The notes under the pieces were generated by a model, which was given only the letters and a program-made list of their open reading frames with translations, was not told the DNA's origin and did not search any database. A stretch of DNA of 64,000 bases from Clostridia bacterium (lineage in GTDB: Bacteria > Bacillota > Clostridia > Christensenellales > UMGS416), in the NCBI GenBank assembly GCA_016938675.1, contig JAFGUF010000042.1, positions 1 through 64,000 of the forward strand, written 5' to 3'. The position numbers and the translations under genes are program-made. Positions within the stretch are counted from its first letter, which is position 1; every line of letters starts with the position of its first letter. Of the stretch, positions 18,434 to 27,035 are shown piece after piece.

Positions 18434-20002
18434 TCAATGTACCTCGTTTTCTAAAAGTTTATAGTCAATTGAGTCTATCAATGCGTATAGACTCGCTTCT
18501 ATTACGTCTGTGGATACGCCTACTGTGCGCCAGGAGTCTTTGCCGTCGCTGCTTTCTATTATAACGCGAACCTTAGCGCCTGTGGCGTGGCTAGTTTCCA
18601 AAACTCTTACCTTATAGTCCGTTAATACTACTTTGGTAAGCTCCGGATAGAATATGCCGAGTGCCTCGCGAAGCGCTTTGTCAAGAGCATTAACAGGGCC
18701 GTTTCCGTCGGCGGCTGCCATTCTGGACTGGCCGTTGACATCCACCTTGACCACTGCATACGCGCCGAAAGTATTGTGGTGCGACGGCTCATCGAATACC
18801 TTGAAGTGAATCAGCTTGAACTGAGGTTTGTGCATGCCCAGCTCTTTCATAATAAATATTTTAAAGGAGCTTTCTGCGCCCTCGAAGCTGACACCTTCAT
18901 TTTCAAGGTCTTTTAGCTTATTCATCAGTTCAGATACTTTTTGTTTATCCTTTGCGACTTCCGGGTATTCGCTTTCGAGCTTTGATGCCATTGCTGACCT
19001 TCCTGCCACTTCAGACAACAAAAACTCCCGCCTGTTGCCGACTAAGTCAGGATTGATATGCTCGAATGAACCCTCTGCCTTCTTCAGCCCGTCTATGTGC
19101 ATCCCGCCCTTATGGGAGAAAGCATTCTGTCCCACATAGGCAAGGGTTTCATCAAACACCAGATTTGTAAATTCTGCAAGCTGCCTGCATGTTTCATAAA
19201 GCTCGTTCATTTTGCCTTCAGGAAGGCATTTGTAGCCCATTTTTAGCTCCAGGTTAGGGATGATGGATGACAGCCTTGCATTGCCGCAGCGCTCACCAAA
19301 GCCGATAAGCGTGCCCTGCACCTGCACGGCGCCTTCCTCAACGGCGATTAGTGAATTGGCTACTGCCAGCTCGCTGTCGTTATGTGCGTGTATGCCAAGA
19401 GGTGTTGTGAAGGATGAGGCACATTTCCTGACAGCTTCGCGCATCTGGCACACCATTGTTCCGCCGTTGGTATCGCACAGCACCAGATAGTCAGCTTTTG
19501 CCTTTTGCGCAGTCTCCAACACTTTGAAAGCGTACTCAGGGTTTGCTTTGTATCCGTCGAAGAAATGCTCAGCATCGAATATTACTTCAATGCCCTTGCT
19601 TTTGAAAAACTCAATTGTATCAAAAATCATACTCAGGTTTTCATCCAGAGTCGTATTCAGCACGTCCGTCACATGAAGATCCCATGCCTTGCCGAAGATG
19701 GAAACAGTCTTTGTGCCGGCTGAAAGGAGCGCCTGAACGCCTGCATCCTCTTCAGCACTGCTGTCTTTTCTTCTGGTGCTTCCGAAGGCAACCAGCTTTG
19801 AATGGCTGAGCTTGATATCAGCAGCTCTTTCGAAGAACTCCCTCTCCTTGGGGTTGGATGCCGGGTTTCCGGCCTCAATATAGTCTATTCCGAAGCTATC
19901 TAAGAGCTTGAGCACGTTGAGCTTATCAGCAAGTGAATAATTGATGCCTCTTGCCTGAGCTCCGTCTCTTAATGTTGAATCGAAGATTTGTATTTTTTTC
20001 AT
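18434..20002 (-). CDS. cimA: (R)-citramalate synthase
   Basis: Condenses pyruvate and acetyl-CoA to citramalate, the entry to threonine-independent isoleucine synthesis. It belongs to the long CimA subfamily: an HMGL-like barrel (about 1-270) with [24 protein letters not shown] and the metal-binding [13 protein letters not shown], followed by [12 protein letters not shown], then a C-terminal LeuA-type allosteric dimer domain (about 390-520). The 522-residue length and the GINYS sequence favour CimA over LeuA. The frame opens at 20023 inside ilvN, but I start it at 20002 ([10 protein letters not shown]), which fits the family. An isoleucine T-box upstream supports the assignment. Confidence 0.92.
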   Translation of the reverse strand: MKKIQIFDSTLRDGAQARGINYSLADKLNVLKLLDSFGIDYIEAGNPASNPKEREFFERAADIKLSHSKLVAFGSTRRKDSSAEEDAGVQALLSAGTKTVSIFGKAWDLHVTDVLNTTLDENLSMIFDTIEFFKSKGIEVIFDAEHFFDGYKANPEYAFKVLETAQKAKADYLVLCDTNGGTMVCQMREAVRKCASSFTTPLGIHAHNDSELAVANSLIAVEEGAVQVQGTLIGFGERCGNARLSSIIPNLELKMGYKCLPEGKMNELYETCRQLAEFTNLVFDETLAYVGQNAFSHKGGMHIDGLKKAEGSFEHINPDLVGNRREFLLSEVAGRSAMASKLESEYPEVAKDKQKVSELMNKLKDLENEGVSFEGAESSFKIFIMKELGMHKPQFKLIHFKVFDEPSHHNTFGAYAVVKVDVNGQSRMAAADGNGPVNALDKALREALGIFYPELTKVVLTDYKVRVLETSHATGAKVRVIIESSDGKDSWRTVGVSTDVIEASLYALIDSIDYKLLENEVH

Positions 20003-20009
20003 CTGGTTT

Positions 20010-20495
20010 TCACAGCCTTTCATCGCCGCTGTCTAGTGCCACCAGGCCTGTGCGGGCAAATTCAATAATTCCGTACTTCTCCATGTACTTGATGCACTGA
20101 TTGATATATTCATAGGAGCCTGCGAACTGGACAGTTGCTGTGTCTTCCCCGATGTCGGCGATGACGCCCTTTTTTTCCGCGATTTCATCAATCAGCTCCT
20201 TTTTCGCAAAGCCCTGCGTGCCAATCTTCACAAGGGCCAGCTCACGAACTGTGGACTTCTGCACTGAAAGCTCCTTAATTGCTTTAACAACGAGCAGCTT
20301 ATCAAGCTGCTTTATCATCTGCTCAACCACCTGGTCGTCGGCTTCCAGCATCAGTGTAATTCGGGTAATGGATTCGTTTTCTGTGACTCCGGCTGTAATG
20401 GAATCCACATTGAACCCTCTCTTGCTTAATAGGCCTGACACCCTGCTTAATACGCCGACTTCATTTACCACCAAAAATGATATAATCCTTTTCAT
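20010..20495 (-). CDS. ilvN: Acetolactate synthase small (regulatory) subunit
   Basis: A 161-residue regulatory subunit with an N-terminal ACT domain (about 1-75; ISFLVVNEVGVLSRVSGLLSKRGFNVDSI) and a C-terminal ALS_ss domain. It activates IlvB and confers feedback inhibition by branched-chain amino acids. The frame extends four codons upstream via GTG, but those codons are the ribosome binding site itself (GAGGTGG), so I start at ATG 20495. It is the first gene after the T-box; the catalytic subunit is six genes away at the other end of the operon. Confidence 0.95.
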   Translation of the reverse strand: MKRIISFLVVNEVGVLSRVSGLLSKRGFNVDSITAGVTENESITRITLMLEADDQVVEQMIKQLDKLLVVKAIKELSVQKSTVRELALVKIGTQGFAKKELIDEIAEKKGVIADIGEDTATVQFAGSYEYINQCIKYMEKYGIIEFARTGLVALDSGDERL

Positions 20496-20523
20496 TTTCC
20501 ACCTCACTTCAAACTAAAAACCT

Positions 20524-20802
20524 AAAATAAAAAACTGCGTCTCTTCAAAAAATGAAGAGACGCAGTTATTAATTTCTAAAACCACGCGGTACCACTCAAC
20601 TTGCCATATGTAATATGACCGCCTCAAGCTCAAACAAGCTTTAAATCTCTAACGGGATTATCCGGTTGCCCCTACTTTATTCAGGGAACAGCTCGGGAGG
20701 GATTACCAGCAAAGCAATTATCGACTTTCACCAAAATGCCGACTCTCTATAAACTGACCTTTACAAGTCCATCTCCTTCAACGCCTAAACCTTTATTAAA
20801 TT
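20524..20802 (-). ncRNA. T-box leader of the ilv/leu operon, isoleucine specifier
   Basis: Read on the minus strand, the leader has stem I elements AGAGAGTCGGC and GGTGAAAG, then the specifier region GTA-ATC-CCTCCCGAGC. ATC (plus 20701-20703) occupies the same place relative to the GAGC sequence as GGC does in the glycine T-box of this window. The antiterminator T-box motif is GTGGTACCGCG (about 20584-20597). A terminator hairpin follows: AACTGCGTCTCTTCA pairs with TGAAGAGACGCAGTT (20533-20567), then TTTTATTTT. Uncharged tRNA-Ile should bind and permit readthrough into ilvN. Confidence 0.95.
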
Positions 20803-20808
20803 AAAGGC

Positions 20809-20837
20809 ATTATATCAGATGGAGAATTCATTGTCAA
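20809..20837 (-). promoter_or_regulatory. Consensus promoter of the ilv/leu operon
   Basis: Minus strand: perfect TTGACA (20832-20837), 17-bp spacer, perfect TATAAT (20809-20814). Transcription should begin near 20802, at the head of the T-box leader. Strong constitutive initiation fits control by attenuation. Confidence 0.93.
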
Positions 20838-20855
20838 GAAAAAATGTATATTAAT

Positions 20856-21665
20856 TTAGTTTGTTGCAAGATATGCATACTGTATTGCTTCCTGATGCTG
20901 TGGGTCAACGGCATCAGCATTATGCGTTCTGGAATTCAAGAAGTGAATGCATACCTGTCCGTACATATCATTCCCGGGTACAGTTTCATATCCGTGGGGA
21001 TATCCGTTTGTGGATGCTGCTATGTATTCGCCGTCTAGAAGCACAACAATCGGCCTGCGTTCCCAGCTCCATGAGCCGCCGTATGTGGAGAGAAGCTTTG
21101 CACAGTCTTCTGCTGTAACTGGCTCTACGTCCGCGTGGTTATATCCTCCTACGCGAATCATATTGTATGAGATGCCTGTTTTTACGTCAAACACTTTTAT
21201 TACTTCACCTCTTGAGAACCTCGGAAGCACATATGTGAACCAATCTCTGAGCGCAGCCTTTGGTATCCTGGATGATCCTGCATACGCAGGCTTGGGTGTG
21301 GGCTGAACTACTGCCTCAATAGGCTTTCTGATGGCATCGTTGGAGTAGACAATAGCGTATGTTGCCTCGCCCAACACGCCGTCGCGGCTAAGTCCATTGA
21401 CTTTTTGGAAATCGATAAGTGCCTGCTCTGTGAATGAACCGAAATAATTAGTTATTTTGTAATTGTAGTATCCCAGGTCTTTTAATCGCAGCTGAAGCAT
21501 TATTACATCGTCGCCTTCGCTGCCCTCTTTGAGCAGAATGGGTTCTTCCGTAGCTTCTGCCTGCTCGGTTGTTTCATCGGCGCTTGCCGTATCTGTCTGA
21601 TATATAAATCCTGCAATCATTACAAGAGCTAAAAACATAATTAGCAGTTTTTTTGTTGAAATCAT
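20856..21665 (-). CDS. Secreted peptidoglycan-binding domain protein
   Basis: A 269-residue exported protein. Residues 1-30 form a signal peptide or anchor (LLIMFLALVMIAGF). An acidic linker precedes a PG_binding_1 repeat (about 47-108; LKEGSEGDDVIMLQLRLKDLGYY ... LIDFQKVNGLSRDGVLG). A Pro-rich linker leads to a C-terminal domain (about 135-269) that I cannot name; it contains VCIHFLNSRTHNADAVDPQHQEAI with clustered Cys and His residues that could form an active or metal site. It probably acts in the cell wall. The gene is monocistronic and convergent with nothing nearby. Confidence 0.75.
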   Translation of the reverse strand: MISTKKLLIMFLALVMIAGFIYQTDTASADETTEQAEATEEPILLKEGSEGDDVIMLQLRLKDLGYYNYKITNYFGSFTEQALIDFQKVNGLSRDGVLGEATYAIVYSNDAIRKPIEAVVQPTPKPAYAGSSRIPKAALRDWFTYVLPRFSRGEVIKVFDVKTGISYNMIRVGGYNHADVEPVTAEDCAKLLSTYGGSWSWERRPIVVLLDGEYIAASTNGYPHGYETVPGNDMYGQVCIHFLNSRTHNADAVDPQHQEAIQYAYLATN

Positions 21666-21713
21666 TTTTTATACCTTATGTCTGTATATTTCAGGCGTCC
21701 TTTCGCTTATTAG

Positions 21714-21742
21714 ATGATAACACAATATAAATTAGTTGTAAA
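21714..21742 (-). promoter_or_regulatory. Promoter of the peptidoglycan-binding gene
   Basis: Minus strand TTTACA (21737-21742), 17-bp spacer, TATCAT (21714-21719), about 50 bp upstream of the start codon. Confidence 0.6.
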
Positions 21743-21924
21743 GCACACGTAACACAAAAGTAACATATGGTTGGAATAAAAAACCACGTATTCAAAATTT
21801 GTTCACATATTATTAAAACTTTTTATGATATATTTTGGTAGAATATTTCGATAAGGGCATAAAGGCACAGACAGAACTGCTGCTTGAACGAAATTATTCG
21901 TTCAGAAGATGAGGGAAGACATAA

Positions 21925-22122
21925 ATGAAGAATAAAGGGAAAGAATTCGGCAAGAGCACTTTTTGCAGGCTGAAATATCTTCTTTTAAAATTCAATAACA
22001 ATTCTTTGTATAAATATCATATTTGCAAACAATGCAGACAATGCATGAGGCTGCCCAAAAATAAGGGCACATTTATTGTTACATGCCCTCACTGCGGATA
22101 CACTTCCGAAGTAGACACCTGA
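21925..22122 (+). CDS. Small zinc-ribbon protein
   Basis: A 65-residue basic protein. The C-terminal half has the cysteine pattern CKQCRQCMRLPK and CPHCGYTSEV, a likely zinc ribbon using four of its five clustered cysteines. The N-terminal half is Lys/Leu-rich. Function is unknown; nucleic-acid binding is plausible. GAGGGAAGAC precedes the ATG, and a rho-independent terminator follows, so it looks like a real independent gene despite its size. Confidence 0.7.
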   Translation: MKNKGKEFGKSTFCRLKYLLLKFNNNSLYKYHICKQCRQCMRLPKNKGTFIVTCPHCGYTSEVDT

Positions 22123-22170
22123 TATTTAGACACCCATATATCTATATAATTTTTTCAAATGATTTAATTG

Positions 22171-22206
22171 AAACCATATTTGACTAGTATCAGGTATGGT
22201 TTTTTG
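22171..22206 (+). terminator. Terminator after zinc-ribbon gene
   Basis: AAACCATA (22171-22178) pairs with TATGGTTT (22195-22202), followed by a T-run that ends at 22205. Confidence 0.75.
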
Positions 22207-22266
22207 CTATATATGCGCTTTTTTTAGGGAGTATTAGCATGAGTTAGCAGAAGCGGGACATTTTAA

Positions 22267-22295
22267 TTGCACAAAAAGTGATACTTTGATAGAAT
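22267..22295 (+). promoter_or_regulatory. Promoter of udk operon
   Basis: TTGCAC (22267-22272), 17-bp spacer, TAGAAT (22290-22295), 38 bp before the udk start. Confidence 0.65.
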
Positions 22296-22332
22296 ATTTA
22301 TTAATAAGGTTTCTATTAATGAGGTATAAAAG

Positions 22333-22956
22333 ATGGTAGATATTATTATAGGCATAGCCGGGGCTTCAGGATCCGGCAAGACAACAATAGCGTGCAGAAT
22401 CCATGAACCGCTGGGCGAAGACGCAGTTTTGATTACCCATGACTCCTATTATAAAAACCACGATGAACTAAGCTTTGAAGAGCGTGCCAAAATAAACTAT
22501 GACCATCCTGATTCACTGGAATCATCTTTGCTTGTAAAACATCTTAAGGATTTAAAAAACGGAATGAGCATAGATATACCGGAGTATGATTACGGCCTCC
22601 ACAGGAGAAAGGACGAAACCAAACGTGTTGAACCGAAATCCGTAGTTTTGGTTGAAGGCATACTAATATTTGCTGAACCTGCGCTAAGAGAGCTTTTTGA
22701 CCTGAAGATATATGTAGATACTGACCCGGATCTATGCCTAATAAGAAGGATAAACAGAGACGTAAAAAAGAGAAAGCGCAGCTTGGAATCTGTTCTGGAT
22801 CAGTATGTGAACACAGTTAAGCCGATGTATCACGAGTTTGTGGAGCCGTCAAAAAGGTATGCGGACATTATAGTGCCGGAGGGCGGATACAACGATGTGG
22901 CAAATGAAATCATAATAAACAGCGCAAAAGCAATCATAGAAAAAGCAAAGAAATGA
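22333..22956 (+). CDS. udk: Uridine kinase
   Basis: A 207-residue P-loop kinase that phosphorylates uridine (and usually cytidine) to the monophosphate. It has Walker A GASGSGKTT (about 9-17), the substrate segment THDSYYK, INYDHPDS, YDYGLHRR, and VLVEGILIF as Walker B. RRINRDVKKRKRS is the lid. A GAGG sequence precedes the ATG. The stop overlaps the start of the next gene by 4 bp (ATGA). Confidence 0.94.
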   Translation: MVDIIIGIAGASGSGKTTIACRIHEPLGEDAVLITHDSYYKNHDELSFEERAKINYDHPDSLESSLLVKHLKDLKNGMSIDIPEYDYGLHRRKDETKRVEPKSVVLVEGILIFAEPALRELFDLKIYVDTDPDLCLIRRINRDVKKRKRSLESVLDQYVNTVKPMYHEFVEPSKRYADIIVPEGGYNDVANEIIINSAKAIIEKAKK

Positions 22957-24392
22957 ACGAAGACTATAATTTGAATAAAAATTCTTTCCGCAATGTTTTA
23001 AAAAGACTTATATTAATGGTGATTTATGCGATCATTGTGCTGCTCATTCTTCTGTTAATGATGATGGCCTATGAGGCATTGCAGGACAGGCAGGACGCTG
23101 CAAAATATCTGATTGAAATGCCGGATGAAACAGCAGCGGCTTCAGAAAGTGAGACAATGGAATCAACAGATACCCAAAGGCCCTCTATAACGCCATATGA
23201 AGTTCCGCGTATGGAGTACACAAGCGCAGAAAATGTTGGCTTTGACCTAAGCGGGATTGATGAATTGGATACCTTTATTCAAGGGCAGATAGATGACGGA
23301 TTTCCCGGTGCTGTACTTATGGTAGCCAAGGATGGCTATATAGTATTCCATAAGGCATACGGCTATTCGCAGAAATATGACGGAATGAATCTTTTGAACA
23401 CATTTGAAGATATGAATCAGGATATGCTGTTTGATTTAGCTTCCCTTACAAAAATATATTCAACTACCTATTCAATAATGAAATTATTGGATGAAGGGAA
23501 AATATCCCTTGACGGCAAGGTATCAGACTATATCGACGGATATACTGGCGGAGGCAGGGAAGATATAACAATAACCATGCTCCTAAGCCACAATGCAGGG
23601 TATACGCAGAACTACTATTTCTATAAGGATGACAGCCCGTATAAAACCCGTGACAGAGATACCGTTTATGAATTCTTAAAGCAGATTCCACTGGATGAAG
23701 AGCCGGGCAGCACATATTCATATAATAATCTTAACTATATGCTGCTGGGGATGATAGTAGAGGAAGTATCCGGCATGAGGATAGATGAATTTGCAAGGGA
23801 AAACATCTATAAACCGCTGGGGATAGACTACGAGGTAACATATCTGCCCCTAGATAAAGGAGCTTACGTTGGCAATATTGCCGCCACTGAAAGAATGGGA
23901 AACACTCGGGACGGCACTGTGTATTTTGAAGGAGTAAGGCAGTATACACTGAAGGGCGAGGTTCATGACGAGAATACATATTACTGCATGGACGGCGTCT
24001 CCGGCCACGCTGGGCTCTTTGCTTCCTGCTATGGGCTCACTGTGCTTAATCAGCTGCTTATAAATGGCGGTGAGTACGGCGGGGTAAGGATATACAGCGA
24101 AGAGACTGTTGCCAACTGGATGAAAGATATTAACGATAAGAAATATCAGCTTGGCTTCTGGAATGCGGAAACAGCCAGCTCTAAATTAAAAGGATATGTT
24201 TCTGATTCGACATTCTATCACAACGGATGGACGGGAACTGCAACAATAGTAGACCTTGAAAACAACTTGTCAATCATTCTGCTTACAAACAAAAGGCATT
24301 CGCCCTGCCCGGACGGGGAATTTGAGGGGACGGACTACGCAATAGCTTCCTATACTCCTGTGATACAATTGGTATATAAGGCATTAAAATAA
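22953..24392 (+). CDS. Membrane-anchored serine hydrolase (beta-lactamase class C fold)
   Basis: A 479-residue protein with one N-terminal membrane segment (about 16-42), a low-complexity Ser/Thr/Glu linker, and a serine beta-lactamase-like domain facing outside. The catalytic SxxK is in DLASLTKIYS, the YxN motif is YSYNN, and the third motif is HNGWTGT. The fold is shared by DD-peptidases, esterases and class C beta-lactamases; wall or esterase activity is more likely than antibiotic hydrolysis. It is translationally coupled to udk, although the functional link is unclear. Confidence 0.85.
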   Translation: MNEDYNLNKNSFRNVLKRLILMVIYAIIVLLILLLMMMAYEALQDRQDAAKYLIEMPDETAAASESETMESTDTQRPSITPYEVPRMEYTSAENVGFDLSGIDELDTFIQGQIDDGFPGAVLMVAKDGYIVFHKAYGYSQKYDGMNLLNTFEDMNQDMLFDLASLTKIYSTTYSIMKLLDEGKISLDGKVSDYIDGYTGGGREDITITMLLSHNAGYTQNYYFYKDDSPYKTRDRDTVYEFLKQIPLDEEPGSTYSYNNLNYMLLGMIVEEVSGMRIDEFARENIYKPLGIDYEVTYLPLDKGAYVGNIAATERMGNTRDGTVYFEGVRQYTLKGEVHDENTYYCMDGVSGHAGLFASCYGLTVLNQLLINGGEYGGVRIYSEETVANWMKDINDKKYQLGFWNAETASSKLKGYVSDSTFYHNGWTGTATIVDLENNLSIILLTNKRHSPCPDGEFEGTDYAIASYTPVIQLVYKALK

Positions 24393-24441
24393 AGATATGA
24401 CACCGTTTTAATTGAGCTCTCATACAAGGGAGGAGATAAAG

Positions 24442-24450
24442 TGGTATAAT
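24442..24450 (+). promoter_or_regulatory. Extended -10 element before pyk
   Basis: TGGTATAAT is a perfect extended -10, 33 bp before the pyk start. No recognisable -35 lies upstream. Confidence 0.5.
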
Positions 24451-24482
24451 AACAGCATAAATATTATGAGGTAAATAATTAT

Positions 24483-25922
24483 ATGGACAAGTACATCAAG
24501 AAAACAAAAATAATTTGCACGATAGGCCCGGCGAGCAACACAGAGGAGATGCTGACGAAAATGATACAGGCGGGCATGAATATCTGCAGGCTTAACCTTT
24601 CTCATGGGGGCAAAGAATCATTTGTGCCGGTGATAGAAAAAATAAAGAAGGCTAGAATCAACGCAGGCGAGCCTGTTGCCATACTTCTGGATACAAGAGG
24701 GCCGGAAGTGCGCGTGGGAAAAATTGAAAACGATAAGGCTGAGCTTAAAATCGGAGATAAAGTGACACTAAGCCATGGAAACTTTCTGGGAACAAGCGAG
24801 CGCTTGCCGATAACCTACGATAAATTATACATGGATTTAAATCCAGGGTCACTCATTCTACTAGATGACGGCTCCATGGAACTGAAAGTTTTGGAACTAA
24901 AGGATGAGGATATAGTATGCCAGGTTATAATAGGCGGAACTATTAAAAACAACAAGGGCATCAATATTCCGGGTGTATCTCTGAAACTTCCCGCCCTCGG
25001 AGACAAGGATAAGGATGATATAATTGCGGGAATAGAAAATGGGATTGATTTCATTGCGGCGTCATTTGTGCGCAGTGCGGAGGATGTCAAGTTTATAAGA
25101 ACATTTCTTGATGAAAACGGCGGAGAGCACGTATCAATTATATCAAAGATTGAAAATCAGCAGGGTATAGACAACATTGATTCTATTATAGATGTAACCA
25201 ATGCTATAATGGTTGCCAGGGGTGACCTTGGCGTTGAAATGGCTAAGGAAAGAATTCCGCTGGTGCAGAAAATGGTGATAAAAAAGTGCAATGCAAAAGC
25301 CGTTCCTGTAATTACCGCGACGCAGATGCTGGAGTCTATGTATAATAACCCCACGCCTACAAGAGCGGAACTTTCGGATATTGCCAATGCAATCATTGAC
25401 GGTACAGATGTCATCATGCTTTCGGGGGAAAGCGCGGCCGGAAAGTATCCGCTGCTTGCTGTGCAGCAGATGGCTAAGTCCGCAATTGAGGTGGAAAAAT
25501 CTCTGGACTATTCGCCGAAGACATCTATGATAGGGGGGCAGACCAGCGACAACGACTACAGCGTAGCCAATGCAGTTAGCTATGCAGCCTGCAACACGGC
25601 GCATTGCCTTAATGCCGCAGCTATAATAGTGCCTACCCACGGAGGCAAGACAGCCAAGCTTATATCCAGCTATCACCCTAAAAGCGCTATAATCGCAACC
25701 ACCACCAATTATCTGGTTCAAAGGCAGCTGCAGCTTTTCTGGGGAGTGACTCCGATACTTCTGGATGTAGTTGATTCAATGGATGTGCTATTTTTCAGGT
25801 CAATTGAGACCGCCAAATTGATGAATATTCTCGAAACAGGGGACATTGTAGTGATAACTGCCGGTGTGCCTTTGGGCGGAACCCACAGCACAAACATAAT
25901 GAAAGTGGTAAATGTAAAATAA
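24483..25922 (+). CDS. pyk: Pyruvate kinase
   Basis: Converts PEP and ADP to pyruvate and ATP. The 479-residue length means the common A/B/C-domain form without the extra C-terminal PEP-utiliser-like domain seen in many Bacillota. Motifs: TKIICTIGPAS, CRLNLSHG, LLDTRGPEVR, the ISKIENQQG active-site lysine and glutamate, ARGDLGVE, and TATQMLESM. Residues GCGG-type effector site cannot be judged. A strong terminator follows within 50 bp, so it is monocistronic. Confidence 0.96.
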   Translation: MDKYIKKTKIICTIGPASNTEEMLTKMIQAGMNICRLNLSHGGKESFVPVIEKIKKARINAGEPVAILLDTRGPEVRVGKIENDKAELKIGDKVTLSHGNFLGTSERLPITYDKLYMDLNPGSLILLDDGSMELKVLELKDEDIVCQVIIGGTIKNNKGINIPGVSLKLPALGDKDKDDIIAGIENGIDFIAASFVRSAEDVKFIRTFLDENGGEHVSIISKIENQQGIDNIDSIIDVTNAIMVARGDLGVEMAKERIPLVQKMVIKKCNAKAVPVITATQMLESMYNNPTPTRAELSDIANAIIDGTDVIMLSGESAAGKYPLLAVQQMAKSAIEVEKSLDYSPKTSMIGGQTSDNDYSVANAVSYAACNTAHCLNAAAIIVPTHGGKTAKLISSYHPKSAIIATTTNYLVQRQLQLFWGVTPILLDVVDSMDVLFFRSIETAKLMNILETGDIVVITAGVPLGGTHSTNIMKVVNVK

Positions 25923-25935
25923 AGCTTGCTATCCT

Positions 25936-25972
25936 AAGCGCCTGCGGTAAATGATGCCGAGGCGCTTTTTTA
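25936..25972 (+). terminator. Terminator of pyk
   Basis: AAGCGCCTGCGG (25936-25947) pairs with CCGAGGCGCTT (25957-25967) with one bulge, followed by six T residues. Confidence 0.85.
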
Positions 25973-26040
25973 AATAAATAATATGTTTTATAAATCATAT
26001 TATTGTATATATAAATAAAAGTATAGCAATGATTACAATA

Positions 26041-26069
26041 TTTACTAGTTACTGATGTTGTGTTATTAT
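26041..26069 (+). promoter_or_regulatory. Promoter of orphan regulator
   Basis: TTTACT (26041-26046), 17-bp spacer, TATTAT (26064-26069), 67 bp upstream of the GTG start. Confidence 0.55.
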
Positions 26070-26136
26070 GTACTCATAGTGTATTCAGCCATGAAGTCAG
26101 CCATAGATATGCCAAGGTAAGCAGCGAGGTGGAAAA

Positions 26137-26787
26137 GTGATTAAATTCAGGCTGGTAATATTCGAAAAGGAGAATGAGATAAGGGAATTTCTTCAAAGCG
26201 GTAATATTACTATTATATCTCACAGTGAGTTAAAAACAAATGCGGCGGAAACTGCCAGCATGTCGGCTGATGCAGTTATTATTGACATGAGCTCATATGA
26301 TAAGACGCAGGTTTTAAGATACATAAATGAAAACGGAAGCACCAATATATTCGCTGTTAACGCTGATGAAGCAATAAAGTACCAGATTTATGAATGCGGC
26401 GCAGTGGATGTTATGGTAAAACCGCTGGATAAAATTGAACTGAAATATAAAATAGATATTGCCATAAGCAAAAGCAAATACCATCCCAAAAGGTATTGCC
26501 TTGGGGATCTGGTTTATGAGATAGAGACAGGCACACTGATTAAAGAGCACAGGAGCATTGTGCTGCCATCGCTTCAGAATAAGATATTTGCTCAGCTGCT
26601 TAATTCCTATTATGAAAACCGGATAGTAAGAAAAGAAGAGGTGTTTGATTCTCTGGTGGATGAAAGCAGCAGGATACAGAACCATATTGCGCGCCTTAGA
26701 TTTTCGCTTTCGTACATTAAAAGCAGGCAGGTGGTTATAGAGACAGTCTACGGCAAAGGCTACAAACTATTTGTAATGGACAACTGA
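26137..26787 (+). CDS. Orphan OmpR-type regulator with degenerate receiver
   Basis: A 216-residue protein with a receiver-like domain (about 1-110) and a winged-helix DNA-binding domain (about 120-213; ending VVIETVYGKGYKLFV). The receiver retains a possible phospho-Asp (AVIIDMSS) and the switch Lys (VKPLD), but the usual N-terminal acidic pair is replaced by IFEKEN and the Ser/Thr position reads FAVNADE. Phosphorylation is therefore doubtful. Start is GTG with GAGGTGG 4 bp upstream. No histidine kinase is adjacent. The targets are unknown. Confidence 0.75.
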   Translation: MIKFRLVIFEKENEIREFLQSGNITIISHSELKTNAAETASMSADAVIIDMSSYDKTQVLRYINENGSTNIFAVNADEAIKYQIYECGAVDVMVKPLDKIELKYKIDIAISKSKYHPKRYCLGDLVYEIETGTLIKEHRSIVLPSLQNKIFAQLLNSYYENRIVRKEEVFDSLVDESSRIQNHIARLRFSLSYIKSRQVVIETVYGKGYKLFVMDN

Positions 26788-26946
26788 CACAAAATGGCAT
26801 ATTTTTCACTTAAATGGACACGAACATAAAAGTGTTTATTTTTTTTATTAAATGCAAATTACCTGCTATATTACATTAACAGAATAAAATACCACACGTG
26901 CAAGCAATTATTTTTCATTGATTTGAATATTTAACAGACTAAGGCA

Positions 26947-26975
26947 TTGACATGCAATTTATACTATATTAAAAT
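26947..26975 (+). promoter_or_regulatory. Promoter of prepilin-like gene
   Basis: Perfect TTGACA (26947-26952), 17-bp spacer, TAAAAT (26970-26975), about 60 bp before the start codon. Confidence 0.7.
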
Positions 26976-27035
26976 ACTTTCGGATAGATAGATAAATAGA
27001 GCCAAGTAGAATAAGGTAGAATAAGGTGAATAAAG

